64,000 nucleotides of DNA, from assembly GCA_964371655.1 (NCBI GenBank), contig CAYJOD010000020.1, positions 1-64,000 of the forward strand, given 5' to 3'. Shown in pieces: positions 42,999 to 51,330 of the stretch; within the stretch, counting starts at the first letter, position 1; the number at the start of each line of letters is the position of its first letter. The translations under genes were made by a program, and so were the position numbers. The notes under the pieces were generated by a model that had not been told where the DNA came from, did not search any database, and saw nothing but the letters and a program-made list of their open reading frames with translations. Source of the DNA: CAZGSN01 sp964371655. GTDB lineage: Bacteria; Desulfobacterota; Binatia; HRBIN30.

Positions 42999-43606
42999 GC
43001 GGGCTCCTTGTCGCAGGTTGAGCCGTCGGATCGTCGCAACGCGAGAATCGCGGCGCGGATCTCGTCGGTGAGTTGGGTAACGGTCGCCCGGTTTACGGGA
43101 GCGAGCGGAGGCACGATGGTCTGCCCGAAGCGGACCGTGAAGCAACGTCGTCCCGATCGTTCGATCCACGCAGGTAACACGGCAGCGCGTCCGCACAACG
43201 CCAGATAGGCGGCACCGTGACGGAACACACCGGCGCCGTCTCCCATCCGTGCACCTTCGGGAAAGATGACAATCGCCTCGCCGCGACCGAGAAGATTCTG
43301 ACAGCGACGCCGAAACTCTCTCAGCGAAGATAGCTCGGGTGCGACATATAGAACGTGGCCGATGAGCGCCGCCAGGCGAACGACCGGCTGCAGGCGGAGG
43401 TCCACCCCGGAGACGAAGTTCGTTCGCCGCGGCGTCGCCAGCGCCAGAAGGAGCGGGTCGAGCTGACGGCGTGCGTGGTTCGTCGCCACGATCAGCGGCC
43501 CGCGCGACGGCACCGAGCTCGCCCCCTCGACGGTCATTCGAAGCACGGGTGAAAGCATTCGCCGGACGATCGCTTGGGCCAGGTGTGACCGTTGTTTTCT
43601 CATTCG
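42986..43606 (-). CDS. PlsC-like 1-acyl-glycerol-3-phosphate acyltransferase with altered HX4D
   Basis: 206 residues from ATG at 43606, which overlaps the nitroreductase stop. Motif II FPEGARMGDG and the 'VSGVDLR' region fit the PlsC/LPLAT family. Motif I reads NHARRQLDPL, giving HX5D rather than the canonical HX4D. The insertion is visible in the nucleotide sequence and is not a translation artefact of the chosen frame. It may transfer the acyl product to a glycerol or other acceptor; the altered active site makes catalytic competence uncertain. Confidence 0.82.
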   Translation of the reverse strand, partial: RMRKQRSHLAQAIVRRMLSPVLRMTVEGASSVPSRGPLIVATNHARRQLDPLLLALATPRRTNFVSGVDLRLQPVVRLAALIGHVLYVAPELSSLREFRRRCQNLLGRGEAIVIFPEGARMGDGAGVFRHGAAYLALCGRAAVLPAWIERSGRRCFTVRFGQTIVPPLAPVNRATVTQLTDEIRAAILALRRSDGSTCDKEPACAI

Positions 43607-44241
43607 TCGCGCTCGTCGGCCCAGCGAAACACGTGGGCGAGCGGCTTGCGTCGGGACTCGCACGGTGGTGCGTTGGGAGACGGCCAGCCGAGTGTCACCA
43701 AGCCGGCAAGCTCGAGGCGAGGCGGAAGGCCAAGCAGCTCGTGTAGTGGTCCGCGCAGAAAGGGAACCGGGCCGGAATGAAAGCAAGCGCCAAGGCCGAT
43801 GGCGTGGGCAGACAGCAAGAGGTTCTGTAGCGCCATGCCGAGGCTCAGCAGATTCGGGCTCCATGCCGAGGCGCCACCGGGATCGCCGAAGTGCTCGGCG
43901 ACGACGCGCTCAAAGATCTGGCCGGTCGGTTTGTAGCAGGCGGCCACGAGCACCGGGCAGTCGCGAAGGACGTGGAAATATCCGCGACAGTGCTCGACGA
44001 AATGCGTGAGTCGCGGATCGCCAGGAGCTGAATCCGCAACCGCCGCGGCGCGCGCATCGAGGAGGGCATGCACGCGCGCGATCGACGCGACGTCATCGAG
44101 CACAACGAATACCCACGGCTGGCCGTTCCAATTCGACGGCGCCCAGCGCGCCGCTTCGAAGAGGCGCTCCAGCAGCGCACGATCGATCGGCCGTGGTGCG
44201 TAGTGACGGACGCTGCGACGGCTTTGAATCAAGTCGAGCAT
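43600..44241 (-). CDS. nitroreductase-family flavoprotein
   Basis: 213 residues. The N-terminal 'IQSRRSVRHYAPRPIDRALLERLFEAARWAPSNWN' FMN-binding start (first 40 residues) and the GLGACFHSG and VTLGWPS segments are typical of the NfsB/BluB-like fold. FMN-dependent reduction, or dehydrogenation as in thiazoline/oxazoline oxidases, is known for this family. In this context it could modify the acyl or starter unit made by the adjacent ligase. It overlaps the ligase stop by 13 bp and the acyltransferase start by 7 bp. Confidence 0.88.
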   Translation of the reverse strand: MLDLIQSRRSVRHYAPRPIDRALLERLFEAARWAPSNWNGQPWVFVVLDDVASIARVHALLDARAAAVADSAPGDPRLTHFVEHCRGYFHVLRDCPVLVAACYKPTGQIFERVVAEHFGDPGGASAWSPNLLSLGMALQNLLLSAHAIGLGACFHSGPVPFLRGPLHELLGLPPRLELAGLVTLGWPSPNAPPCESRRKPLAHVFRWADERDE

Positions 44242-45587
44242 TGCCTGCCGTCCGCGAAGGTTTCACTGGAGTCCGTCCCACCGCCGTCAGAGCGATCGGG
44301 GGTACAGGCAGGGGAGAATCGCTTTCGTGAGATCGTACGCGCGATCCCGTCGACATGATCGACGCGTATCGGAGGTGGAACGATGCCGCGCTGCCGCAAG
44401 GCGTCGCTGAGGTGGCCGGTGATGGTGCCGTCATGCACTCTGCTGACGCCGTCATCAACGCGCACGGCGATCTCGTGCGCGCTGACGGCCAAGCTCCAGC
44501 TGCGGATGGGCAGCGCATCGAGTACCTCGTAGAGTGCGACCGGATGGATCGTCACGGGTACCCCCGTCATGCCGGCGAGCTTGACCAGCTCTTCGCGGCG
44601 CCCTTCGACGGGTTCGATCAGACGGAAAGGACGTCCGCACGCACATTGCTCACCCGCAATGACCACTCGATCATTGATTTGGTAGCGGATGAGCGGCATC
44701 GCGAAGTTGAACAATACCGTGAGCAAAATCTTCGCGCCGACGCGTCCCGGCGGGACGGGGCGATTATGCTCGTCTACTATTTCGACAATCGCCAAGTCCT
44801 CCTGCAGATGAAGCCCGCTCTGGAGTGAGCATTGTGCTGCGATGCAACCCATCTCCGTAGTCGCGTACTGATCGACCACCGGGCATTGCCAAGCGCAGCG
44901 CAGGCGTTTGCGCGCCGCAGGCGTAAGCACTTCGGCAACCGACGCCACCAGACGCGGCTGCACACGCAAGCGTCCGGCCTGTTGTTCGTCGGCGAGCGCA
45001 CAGGCGATCGAGGGATAGGCGACGATCACATCGGGATGCCAAGCATTGATTCTTGTTACCAACCGATCGAGCGGCGCGCCGGCATCGAGCGACAGCATCG
45101 GCGCCCACCAGCTCTCGAGTGAGGCCGCGACGGCGCCCGACTGATGCGTGCGGCTGCCCGAGGCAACCACCGCGGTACGCACCCGCGGCCACGGTTGCAC
45201 TGGAATTCCCGCCCAGGCGCGGGCCCGTGCGAAGCTGGCCAGCACCATCCGCCAGCCCCGTGCGTCGTACACGCAACGGCGCACGCCTTCGCCCGCCGTC
45301 CCCGATGTCAGGCACTCGTACCGTTTGCGACTACCGCCGCCGGTGAACAGCCTCTGCAAATCCGTCGCCTCACCGCCATTCGTCAGCACGGGCAACTCGT
45401 CGAGTGGTCGGTCGAAGCGTCCGGCATGAAAGCGACGATAAAAGGGTGAATGCGTGTAGGCGTAGGCGCGCAGCTGGCGGAGCCGGCGAGCCTGATGTTC
45501 TCGCAGCTGCTCGACGGTCCAGCGGTCGTGCGGCGCCAAACTCATCGACGTAGCGAGGAAGCCGATCAATGTGGGTGTCGGAAGCAT
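44229..45587 (-). CDS. PaaK-like adenylate-forming enzyme
   Basis: 452-residue member of the phenylacetate-CoA ligase / CapK subgroup. It shows the phosphate loop LTSGTAGEG, the YATTEMG motif, a CACGRPF Cys pair before the C-terminal subdomain, and YQINDRV. The start at 45587 is 6 bp from the stop of an unrelated secreted-protein gene and lacks a strong RBS; M at 45545 is an alternative. As the first gene of the overlapping FAS-like cluster it probably activates a carboxylic acid starter. Substrate not predictable. Confidence 0.88.
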   Translation of the reverse strand: MLPTPTLIGFLATSMSLAPHDRWTVEQLREHQARRLRQLRAYAYTHSPFYRRFHAGRFDRPLDELPVLTNGGEATDLQRLFTGGGSRKRYECLTSGTAGEGVRRCVYDARGWRMVLASFARARAWAGIPVQPWPRVRTAVVASGSRTHQSGAVAASLESWWAPMLSLDAGAPLDRLVTRINAWHPDVIVAYPSIACALADEQQAGRLRVQPRLVASVAEVLTPAARKRLRCAWQCPVVDQYATTEMGCIAAQCSLQSGLHLQEDLAIVEIVDEHNRPVPPGRVGAKILLTVLFNFAMPLIRYQINDRVVIAGEQCACGRPFRLIEPVEGRREELVKLAGMTGVPVTIHPVALYEVLDALPIRSWSLAVSAHEIAVRVDDGVSRVHDGTITGHLSDALRQRGIVPPPIRVDHVDGIARTISRKRFSPACTPDRSDGGGTDSSETFADGRQCST

Positions 45588-45593
45588 CGGCGT

Positions 45594-46922
45594 TCAGGGA
45601 AGGAACAACCCGACGACGAAGGCCGGGCCCGTGTCGTCGAGTGGATCGTCGCCATCGATGGAGGTGACGCGCTGCAATCCGACGCCACCGAATAGGGCGG
45701 CCGTGTACTGGTTCTCATGATCGAGATCACGTGTCAGCGAGCTGAAGTACGTGTGGATCCCACATGAGCCGTTTGCCGTGACGACACAGCAGCCCTCCGT
45801 CGGGTTCACGAGCCCGATCGGCTCATCCTCGATCGCCGTAGTGATACAGCCCTGCGGGGAATCGCACTGCGTAGTTGTGCTTGGACCGGACATTGTCAGA
45901 CAGAGACGCACGTTCGGCGTGTCGCAGGTCACATGATGAAGCCTGACGTTGAGCTTCGCGTCGGAGGGTGTGATACGGACCGCAATCGTACCCGATCCGC
46001 CGGGATCGAATCGGCAATGCGGATCATTGGGGCTGCTTGGATAGCTTATGCCCGGGCCTTCTCCTTTGGGCACCATTGCCTCGCGGTATCCCTGGACGAT
46101 GCGCGCCCTCCCCACGCGGGCGCTTCTCGGGTTGTTCAGAACGGAATCCAGAACACCAAGTTGTTGTCCGGCAACAAAGGTTGCACGCCCGTTGCGGTAC
46201 AATCCTGCTGAGAAGACCTGGTAAGCCGTGTGCTCGCCCGGAGTGACCGAAGGTTCGCTGTAGCGCGACAACCCTACCGAAATTCTGCATCTGCCGTCGT
46301 GAACAGTGCAGCATGCACCGCTGTCCTCATTCAGCACCTGCTCCGACCGGGCGTCCAATGTGGTGCAGAGCTGGCCCTCAGGACAATCGAATCCCGTCCG
46401 CCGCACGGCGAAGCCAATACAGAGGAGCTGATCCTCGCAGCCGGTGATCCCGACGACACGGGCGTTGAGATCGATGCCACCGCCAACCACCTCCCCAGAA
46501 CGCTCTTCGGACGACGCGCGCGCGCTGATCTCGCCCTTGCCAAGGTGCGGATCGAATCCGCATTCACGATCATTGCGAAACGGTCTCGGAGACGCGGGTC
46601 GACACCAGGAGTGATCACAACTTCCGTGCTTGTCAGGACAGGTCGCACCCGGCGGCGGACAGTCGCACCACTGAGCGTCGCATTCGCCTGATCCGTTCGT
46701 ACATGCGGTACCCGACGGCGCACCCAGAATGGGTGCGACCGGTACCGGGCCGACGCAGGTGTCGTACGGCCACCCAGCTTCGTAGGCAGACACCAGCGAA
46801 GATGAGATGAATCCCCCACTCGGTAAGAAGCTTGCGTCCAGCGCCGCTACGGGCCAGGAAGCCGCGACGCTACAGAAGGCCAGGATCAGATGAGAACGTG
46901 CTACTTGGGATACAGTTGTCAT
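45594..46922 (-). CDS. secreted Cys-rich protein, paralogue 1
   Basis: 442 residues; signal peptide ending PVAALD. An N-terminal Cys/Pro segment (CTNGSGECDAQWCDCPPPGATCPD) precedes two similar halves, each with GEISARxxx..xxGITGCxDxxxCIGFxV, then a CCTVxxGxCRISVxLS strand pair. The C-terminus GDDPLDDTGPAFVVGLFLP is nearly identical to that of the next gene upstream. No known domain is recognised. The pattern of paired cysteines suggests disulfide-stabilised sandwiches outside the cell. It is a tandem duplicate of 46986-48359. Confidence 0.78.
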   Translation of the reverse strand: MTTVSQVARSHLILAFCSVAASWPVAALDASFLPSGGFISSSLVSAYEAGWPYDTCVGPVPVAPILGAPSGTACTNGSGECDAQWCDCPPPGATCPDKHGSCDHSWCRPASPRPFRNDRECGFDPHLGKGEISARASSEERSGEVVGGGIDLNARVVGITGCEDQLLCIGFAVRRTGFDCPEGQLCTTLDARSEQVLNEDSGACCTVHDGRCRISVGLSRYSEPSVTPGEHTAYQVFSAGLYRNGRATFVAGQQLGVLDSVLNNPRSARVGRARIVQGYREAMVPKGEGPGISYPSSPNDPHCRFDPGGSGTIAVRITPSDAKLNVRLHHVTCDTPNVRLCLTMSGPSTTTQCDSPQGCITTAIEDEPIGLVNPTEGCCVVTANGSCGIHTYFSSLTRDLDHENQYTAALFGGVGLQRVTSIDGDDPLDDTGPAFVVGLFLP

Positions 46923-46985
46923 CGAGCTCCTCCTCAGATTTGTGATGCCTGTCGGCGATCCATCGAAGCGCGTTGGCGCGGGTGT

Positions 46986-48359
46986 CTACGGAAGGAACAA
47001 CCCGACGACGAAGGCAGGCCAGGTGTCTTCAAGAGGGTCGTCACCGTCGATCGGGGTGATACGCTGCAGCCCTGCGCCGAGGAACGTCCCCATGCTGAGC
47101 TTGTCGGGATTCAACGGATCGATGCGACTCAGGGATGCATCAATGGAGCACGTGCCTTTCGCCGTCACCCTGCAACAGCCAACGTCCGGTTCCACGACTC
47201 CGATGGGCTCATCGGGAACCTCGACAAGAGTGCATCCCGACGGCGATGCGCAGCGGTCGGTCGTCGTAATCCGGCTCGACGTGGTGAGGCAAAGTTGCAC
47301 ATCATCGGCGTCGCACGAAACGCCGCGCAGCCTGACCTTGACCTTCACGTCTGACGCCGTCGCGCTCACCCGGCTCATTCCGCTGCCCCCCGCCGCGAAG
47401 CGACAGTGCGCGTCGTTGGGTGGGTTCGACCCGAAGCCGATGCCTTCGGATCTGTGGTAACCTTCGACGACGCTCGCCTTAAGCTTGCTGGCCCTTCGCG
47501 GGCGATTCAGGGAGCCGGGAGCGACAGCTTTCCCAACCAGTTGACCGGCCAAAAACGTTGGCTCAGGGCCGCCCGATTGCCGGTACAATCCGGCCGCAAA
47601 GATCTCCAGGCTAGTGCGATCTCCGGAAGCGAAACTTTGGAAGGAGTCTTGGAAGCAAAGATAGCCGGACGTTTCGACTGAGATTCTGCACGCCCCATTT
47701 TGCACCGTGCAGCATGACTGCTTTCCCGGCCCGGCAGGAACGAGCAGCCTTGCCGCGCTTAGGACCACGGGCATCGGATAATGAACGGTGCAAGCGTCTG
47801 AGCTAGTAGAGTCTTCCGGAGTAGTAGCCGCGCTGGTGGTTGATCCGATTGTTGCCGGGCAACATAGACCGCCGCCGTTACACGCGTACTGATGACTCTC
47901 CTGTCCCGAGAACCCGATACAGAAATCCTCACCGTCGCAGCCCGTGATCCCGGATGCGTCGACTTCGAGTCGCAGCCCTCTTCCCGGTAGTACTCGAGCC
48001 GAAATCTCGCCTTGCCCGATTTTGGCATCGAAGCCACACTTCTCGTCATTGCGCACTGGCGTCGAGCAGGCGGGCCGACACCACGGATGTTCCCAATCCC
48101 CGTTTGCATCCGGGCAGGTGGCCCCCGCGGGCGCTTCTGGATCTCCCGGCTTGACCGGCACGGGGCCGACTCCCGTATCCGGACTCGTGCACTCGCGATA
48201 GCCGGGAACCAAAGACGAAGAGATGAGCCGCGCGCGCGGCGGCGAGGTGAGGTCAAAGGCCGATGCCGAGCAGCTGATCGCAACGGTCGAAAGGGCCAGC
48301 GTCTGCATCAATCGCTGTACCTTCAATGTCTGCCTCCGCAACTGCGTGCGACTTGCCAT
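46986..48359 (-). CDS. secreted Cys-rich protein, paralogue 2
   Basis: 457 residues. Start MASRTQLRR at 48359 has GGAGG six bases upstream; the frame is open to 48623 but the extra residues are not protein-like. The signal peptide ends SCSASAF. It is colinear with paralogue 1: NGDWEHPWCRPACSTPVRN, FDAKIGQGEISARV, GITGCDGEDFCIGF, CCTVQNGACRISV, RVTAKGTCSIDASL, DPLEDTWPAFVVGLFLP. It carries an additional Cys-rich insertion (CNGGGLCCPATIGS...). Function unknown. The small ORF and promoter P6 lie upstream. Confidence 0.78.
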   Translation of the reverse strand: MASRTQLRRQTLKVQRLMQTLALSTVAISCSASAFDLTSPPRARLISSSLVPGYRECTSPDTGVGPVPVKPGDPEAPAGATCPDANGDWEHPWCRPACSTPVRNDEKCGFDAKIGQGEISARVLPGRGLRLEVDASGITGCDGEDFCIGFSGQESHQYACNGGGLCCPATIGSTTSAATTPEDSTSSDACTVHYPMPVVLSAARLLVPAGPGKQSCCTVQNGACRISVETSGYLCFQDSFQSFASGDRTSLEIFAAGLYRQSGGPEPTFLAGQLVGKAVAPGSLNRPRRASKLKASVVEGYHRSEGIGFGSNPPNDAHCRFAAGGSGMSRVSATASDVKVKVRLRGVSCDADDVQLCLTTSSRITTTDRCASPSGCTLVEVPDEPIGVVEPDVGCCRVTAKGTCSIDASLSRIDPLNPDKLSMGTFLGAGLQRITPIDGDDPLEDTWPAFVVGLFLP

Positions 48360-48451
48360 GGCAACCTCCATGCGCCGGCTACGGCGGCGATGTTTTGTGC
48401 GCTTCGATCCTGAAAAGAGTGCGCGGCGACCACACATAATGTACTGTGCCG

Positions 48452-48790
48452 TTACACCTCGTCCGACTCGTTGCCGTCGTTCGATGCCATCGACAGCTGT
48501 CGCAAGTGACGCAAAGCGAGCGTTCGCAAACGCCGCGCTTCGCGCTGCGATCGAGCATTGTCGGTGGCCCCGACCGTTGCGACGCAGGACCACCTGCTGA
48601 AACCGAAGTGTCGGCGGATGCACGCAGCCTCGTCCGTAGGGAGCCCGTCGATTTGAAGCGCAGCCGCATCATCGAGCCAGAACGACGGCCAACTGCGTGG
48701 CGCGACGCGGGTTGCGCCACGCAGGAGCTCACGCCCGGACTTTCCCGAATGGTCGTGCGACACACCCTCGCTTCGGATTCTTGAAGCCAT
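48452..48790 (-). CDS. small hypothetical protein downstream of P6
   Basis: 112 residues from ATG at 48790 behind GAGAGAGGAAA. The promoter-like site P6 ends 23 bp upstream, which supports a real transcription unit. No signal peptide or recognised domain is present. The middle (SWPSFWLDDAAALQIDGLPTDEAACIRRHFGF) is more protein-like than the ends, and the tail is acidic (SNDGNESDEV). It could be a regulator or a leader for the Cys-rich secreted genes that follow. Unrecognised family. Confidence 0.5.
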   Translation of the reverse strand: MASRIRSEGVSHDHSGKSGRELLRGATRVAPRSWPSFWLDDAAALQIDGLPTDEAACIRRHFGFSRWSCVATVGATDNARSQREARRLRTLALRHLRQLSMASNDGNESDEV

Positions 48791-48812
48791 GACGATTTCC
48801 TCTCTCTTCACT

Positions 48813-48842
48813 GAAGACGCTGGATCTCGGTAGATCGGCTCA
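48813..48842 (-). promoter_or_regulatory. putative ECF-sigma promoter P6
   Basis: Minus-strand TGAGCC, 17-bp spacer containing GAGATCC, CGTCTTC. It matches P3 closely (same -35 variant and spacer text) although it lies 30 kb away. It would drive the 48790 ORF and possibly the two Cys-rich secreted genes. Confidence 0.65.
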
Positions 48843-49583
48843 CGCGACCTCCTTGCACTATGAGTCGTGTATGGTGGGAGCTGCAATTCGGTGAGGTGTC
48901 TTGGCACCGGCAACACGGATCGCAAACTCCTCGCCTGTCCGTCCGCCTTTCATCCTGAGGGTGCGAGTCATGGGTCTTGTTCGTGCGAAACGAGATGTCC
49001 TGCCTCGCAAGGAGAAGACGCCTTGCGCGCTCCAATCGGCTCACTGGGTGCGCGACATTCTTCCACGCGACAGCACAGCTTGATCCGGCTTGGGTCGGCA
49101 GATCAGCCTGACAGCATCTCGTGCTACATGACCGGTTGAGGATTCCGTGCGAATATTTCAGGGGATGGGGGCGGATCTGGAGAATTGAGCTTGCCGTTGA
49201 GGCACGGCGTCGCTTCAAAGGTCAACTGAAGCAGCGACCTGCTGAACGCTTGCAGGACGTGACGTAGCGCGCATGCACTCACGGCCGCGGGATTGTGCTG
49301 GATGCGGACGAGCGTTGTCGGGTGCGCACCTCCGCCACGTCCTGCGCTACCCGCGGACTATGACGTCAGTGCTCGAAGGTGCTGGTGCTCTCACTTGAGG
49401 AGAAAGTGCCGGCCTCAATTTCCTTCGAGAGAACGCTTCCGATTGGGAGAACGCCCAGGATATGGATGGGAAGCGAAACAAGAGAGCGGCGCGGACAAGA
49501 GAGAATGGAAAACCGAGAGCCGGGAATAGAGAACGAACGAATTGTGCCAGCGCGACGCCATGACGATGGAGGAGAATCGTAGA
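48843..49583. other. intergenic region without supported gene
   Basis: 741 bp between a minus unit and the plus LolA-like gene. Open frames here are short, Arg/Ser/His-rich, lack RBSs and match nothing I recognise. The promoter of the LolA-like gene must be within the right part. Confidence 0.55.
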
Positions 49584-50381
49584 ATGCGGGTAAGCACCAT
49601 CTTCGTTGTGTTGCTCATGTGCGCCGCCAAGCCGGCGGTGGGCGAGACCACCGCCCGGGCGTTGCTCGACGAGGCGCGCCAGCTTTCCCAGACGACGCGC
49701 AAGTGGAACGATCAAGTGCAACGTCTGACTCTGCGCATCGTCGACCGTCGCGGCGGCGAGCGGCAGCGGGCGTTGGTGATGAACGTCAAGAAGTACCCGG
49801 ACGACAGAACTCGCTCCACGGTGTTCTTCGAGTCGCCGCCGGAAGTAAAAGGCGTCGCCCTTTTGCAGTGGGCCGACCCACACGCCAAGGATACCCAGTG
49901 GCTGTACCTGCCCGAGCTCAAGCGCGTCCGCCAGATCAGCGCCGGCGCCAAGCACGAGAGCTTCATGGGGACAGATTTCAGTTACGACGATCTGGCGATC
50001 ATCCGTCAGAGCGCCGATTGGACTGACACGGATGCCCGGGCGACATTGTTGCGCGACGAGTCGTTGGATGGCCACGACTGCCACGTCATCGAGTTCGTGC
50101 CCACAGGGAAGGACCTGACGTACAGCAAGATCCTCACTTGGCTGACCGCGGATAATTCGGTGATGGTGAAATTCGAGATGTACGACAAGAGCGACCGCAT
50201 CGAAAAGCTGCTCACTCTCGGCAGCATCCGCAACGTCGGCGCCATTCCGACGGCCTTCGACATGGAGATGAAGAACGAGCAGAGCGGCAGTCGCACCGTC
50301 GTCCACTTCGATGACATCAAGTACGACACCGGTCTCCCGGACGACCTGTTCACACAGCGCGCACTCGATCAGGGACTGTGA
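49584..50381 (+). CDS. LolA-like outer-membrane lipoprotein-sorting family protein
   Basis: 265 residues; start MRVSTIFVVLLMCAA at 49584 after GGAGGAG. A cleavable signal ends PAVGE. The mature part fits the 'outer membrane lipoprotein-sorting protein' family with a LolA-like half-barrel: LRIVDRRGGERQRAL, DDRTRSTVFFESPPEVKGVALL, ...WLYLPELKRVRQIS, GTDFSYDDL. The last block is typical of the family. It is periplasmic and probably binds a lipid or lipid-modified partner. The family often sits beside RND/MMPL or Lol-type exporters; here a LolDE-like pair lies 10 kb away. Confidence 0.87.
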   Translation: MRVSTIFVVLLMCAAKPAVGETTARALLDEARQLSQTTRKWNDQVQRLTLRIVDRRGGERQRALVMNVKKYPDDRTRSTVFFESPPEVKGVALLQWADPHAKDTQWLYLPELKRVRQISAGAKHESFMGTDFSYDDLAIIRQSADWTDTDARATLLRDESLDGHDCHVIEFVPTGKDLTYSKILTWLTADNSVMVKFEMYDKSDRIEKLLTLGSIRNVGAIPTAFDMEMKNEQSGSRTVVHFDDIKYDTGLPDDLFTQRALDQGL

Positions 50382-50453
50382 TTGATGATGTCGGTTGAAC
50401 TCAAGCAAGCGGGCGGGCTCGCGTAGCGGGTCTGCTTGATATCTTCACTCGCT

Positions 50454-50552
50454 GTCATCCCGAGCGAAGCGAGGGATCTGCAGTGGAATGTCCTGCCCAC
50501 CGTGGCGCCCGGAAGATTCCTCGCCGCGGAAATTGCGACGGCTCGGAATGAC
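50454..50552 (+). repeat. MITE-like element, family A, copy 1
   Basis: 99 bp bounded by GTCATCCCGAGC and GCTCGGAATGAC (11 of 12 bp inverted). The body reads GCGAGGGATCTGCAGTGGAA then GATTCCTCGCC. A second copy lies inverted at 59040-59137. The text resembles the widespread 'cattccgagcgaagcgagg' repeats of environmental genomes. Confidence 0.85.
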
Positions 50553-50670
50553 AATCAAAGTGACCCACTACCCGATCCCGGATCCGAGACGATCGGCGCG
50601 CCCGCGTTGACCGCGTCTGCGCTTGTGCCTACCATTCCACACGCGAGGCGTTCAAGGTAAGAGAGTGGCG

Positions 50671-51000
50671 ATGCCCGACACGTGGATTACAGATCTCACG
50701 CACTTCCTAGAAGACGGCCGACCTCACCCCCAACTTCCGGGGCCGGCGCTGAAGCTTGCCGCCCATCTCGGAGCGATCGTCGTCGCCGTGACCAGCACCG
50801 ATCTCGATTCTCCACTCGGAGTGCGCTGCCGGCGACGGCCAGGCAGGAAACCCTGCCCGGGCCAGATCGAAGCTTTCATCGACGCGGAATCGAATCACAT
50901 CCATTGGCTGTGTCTCGCGTGCGGCGACAACGGTCTCATCTCCAATTGGGAGAACACGTTGTGGGACTGCAGCGGCGCACCGCTCGAAACCCATCATTAG
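50671..51000 (+). CDS. small Cys-motif hypothetical protein
   Basis: 109 residues from MPDTWITDLTHFLED. An N-terminal helix is followed by a zinc-ribbon-like pattern: RCRRRPGRKPC, then WLCLACGDNGLISNWENT. The 'CRRRPGRKPCPG...C..CGD.G.I..W..T.WD' arrangement recurs in a small uncharacterised family of deltaproteobacterial-type genomes. Soluble, possibly zinc-binding. It is in line with the LolA-like gene but separated by the MITE-like element, so an operon is doubtful. Confidence 0.72.
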   Translation: MPDTWITDLTHFLEDGRPHPQLPGPALKLAAHLGAIVVAVTSTDLDSPLGVRCRRRPGRKPCPGQIEAFIDAESNHIHWLCLACGDNGLISNWENTLWDCSGAPLETHH

Positions 51001-51010
51001 ATCTCAAGAT

Positions 51011-51156
51011 CTCACCGCAGAGAGCGCCGAGGACGCAGAGAAGAGAAGAAGAGGTCGTGGAGCGGCCAGGGGAACCTCATTTGAAATGGTGTTCCCTAGT
51101 TTTCGTCGAACATCCGTCGCGCCAGTCTCTGCGCGCTCTGCGTCCTCTGCGGTGAG
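51011..51156. repeat. palindromic dispersed element, family B
   Basis: Arms CTCACCGCAGAGAGCGCC... and ...CTCTGCGTCCTCTGCGGTGAG pair over about 28 bp around a 90-bp centre without ORF. 'CTCACCGCAGAGGACGCAGAG' units are a common dispersed repeat in environmental bacterial genomes. Confidence 0.78.
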
Positions 51157-51220
51157 TCTTTGTTGTCACATATGCCTTCAAAGAGCCGCGGACGATGGAC
51201 CGCAGAATTGACAAGAAGGA

Positions 51221-51330
51221 TTCTCGCGCCAAGCCGTCAAGACCGCAAAGGTGCTTTCCGAACGAGACCCTCGAGTGCAGGCAATTCTCAGCGGCTCACC
51301 TTCGCGCCTGCGCGTCTTCGCGTGAGCCTT
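51221..51330. repeat. palindromic dispersed element, family C, copy 1 (diverged)
   Basis: Left end TTCTCGCGCCAAGCCGTCAA and right end CTGCGCGTCTTCGCGTGAGC are imperfectly inverted. It aligns with the better preserved copy at 54010-54110. Followed by a short tandem GTCGACTGTCGACTGAAGACT. Confidence 0.6.

Noticed and set aside
48808..49218. 136-codon minus-strand frame in the 48843-49583 gap.
   Set aside because: No RBS, Arg/Ser/Cys-rich low-complexity translation and overlap with promoter P6.
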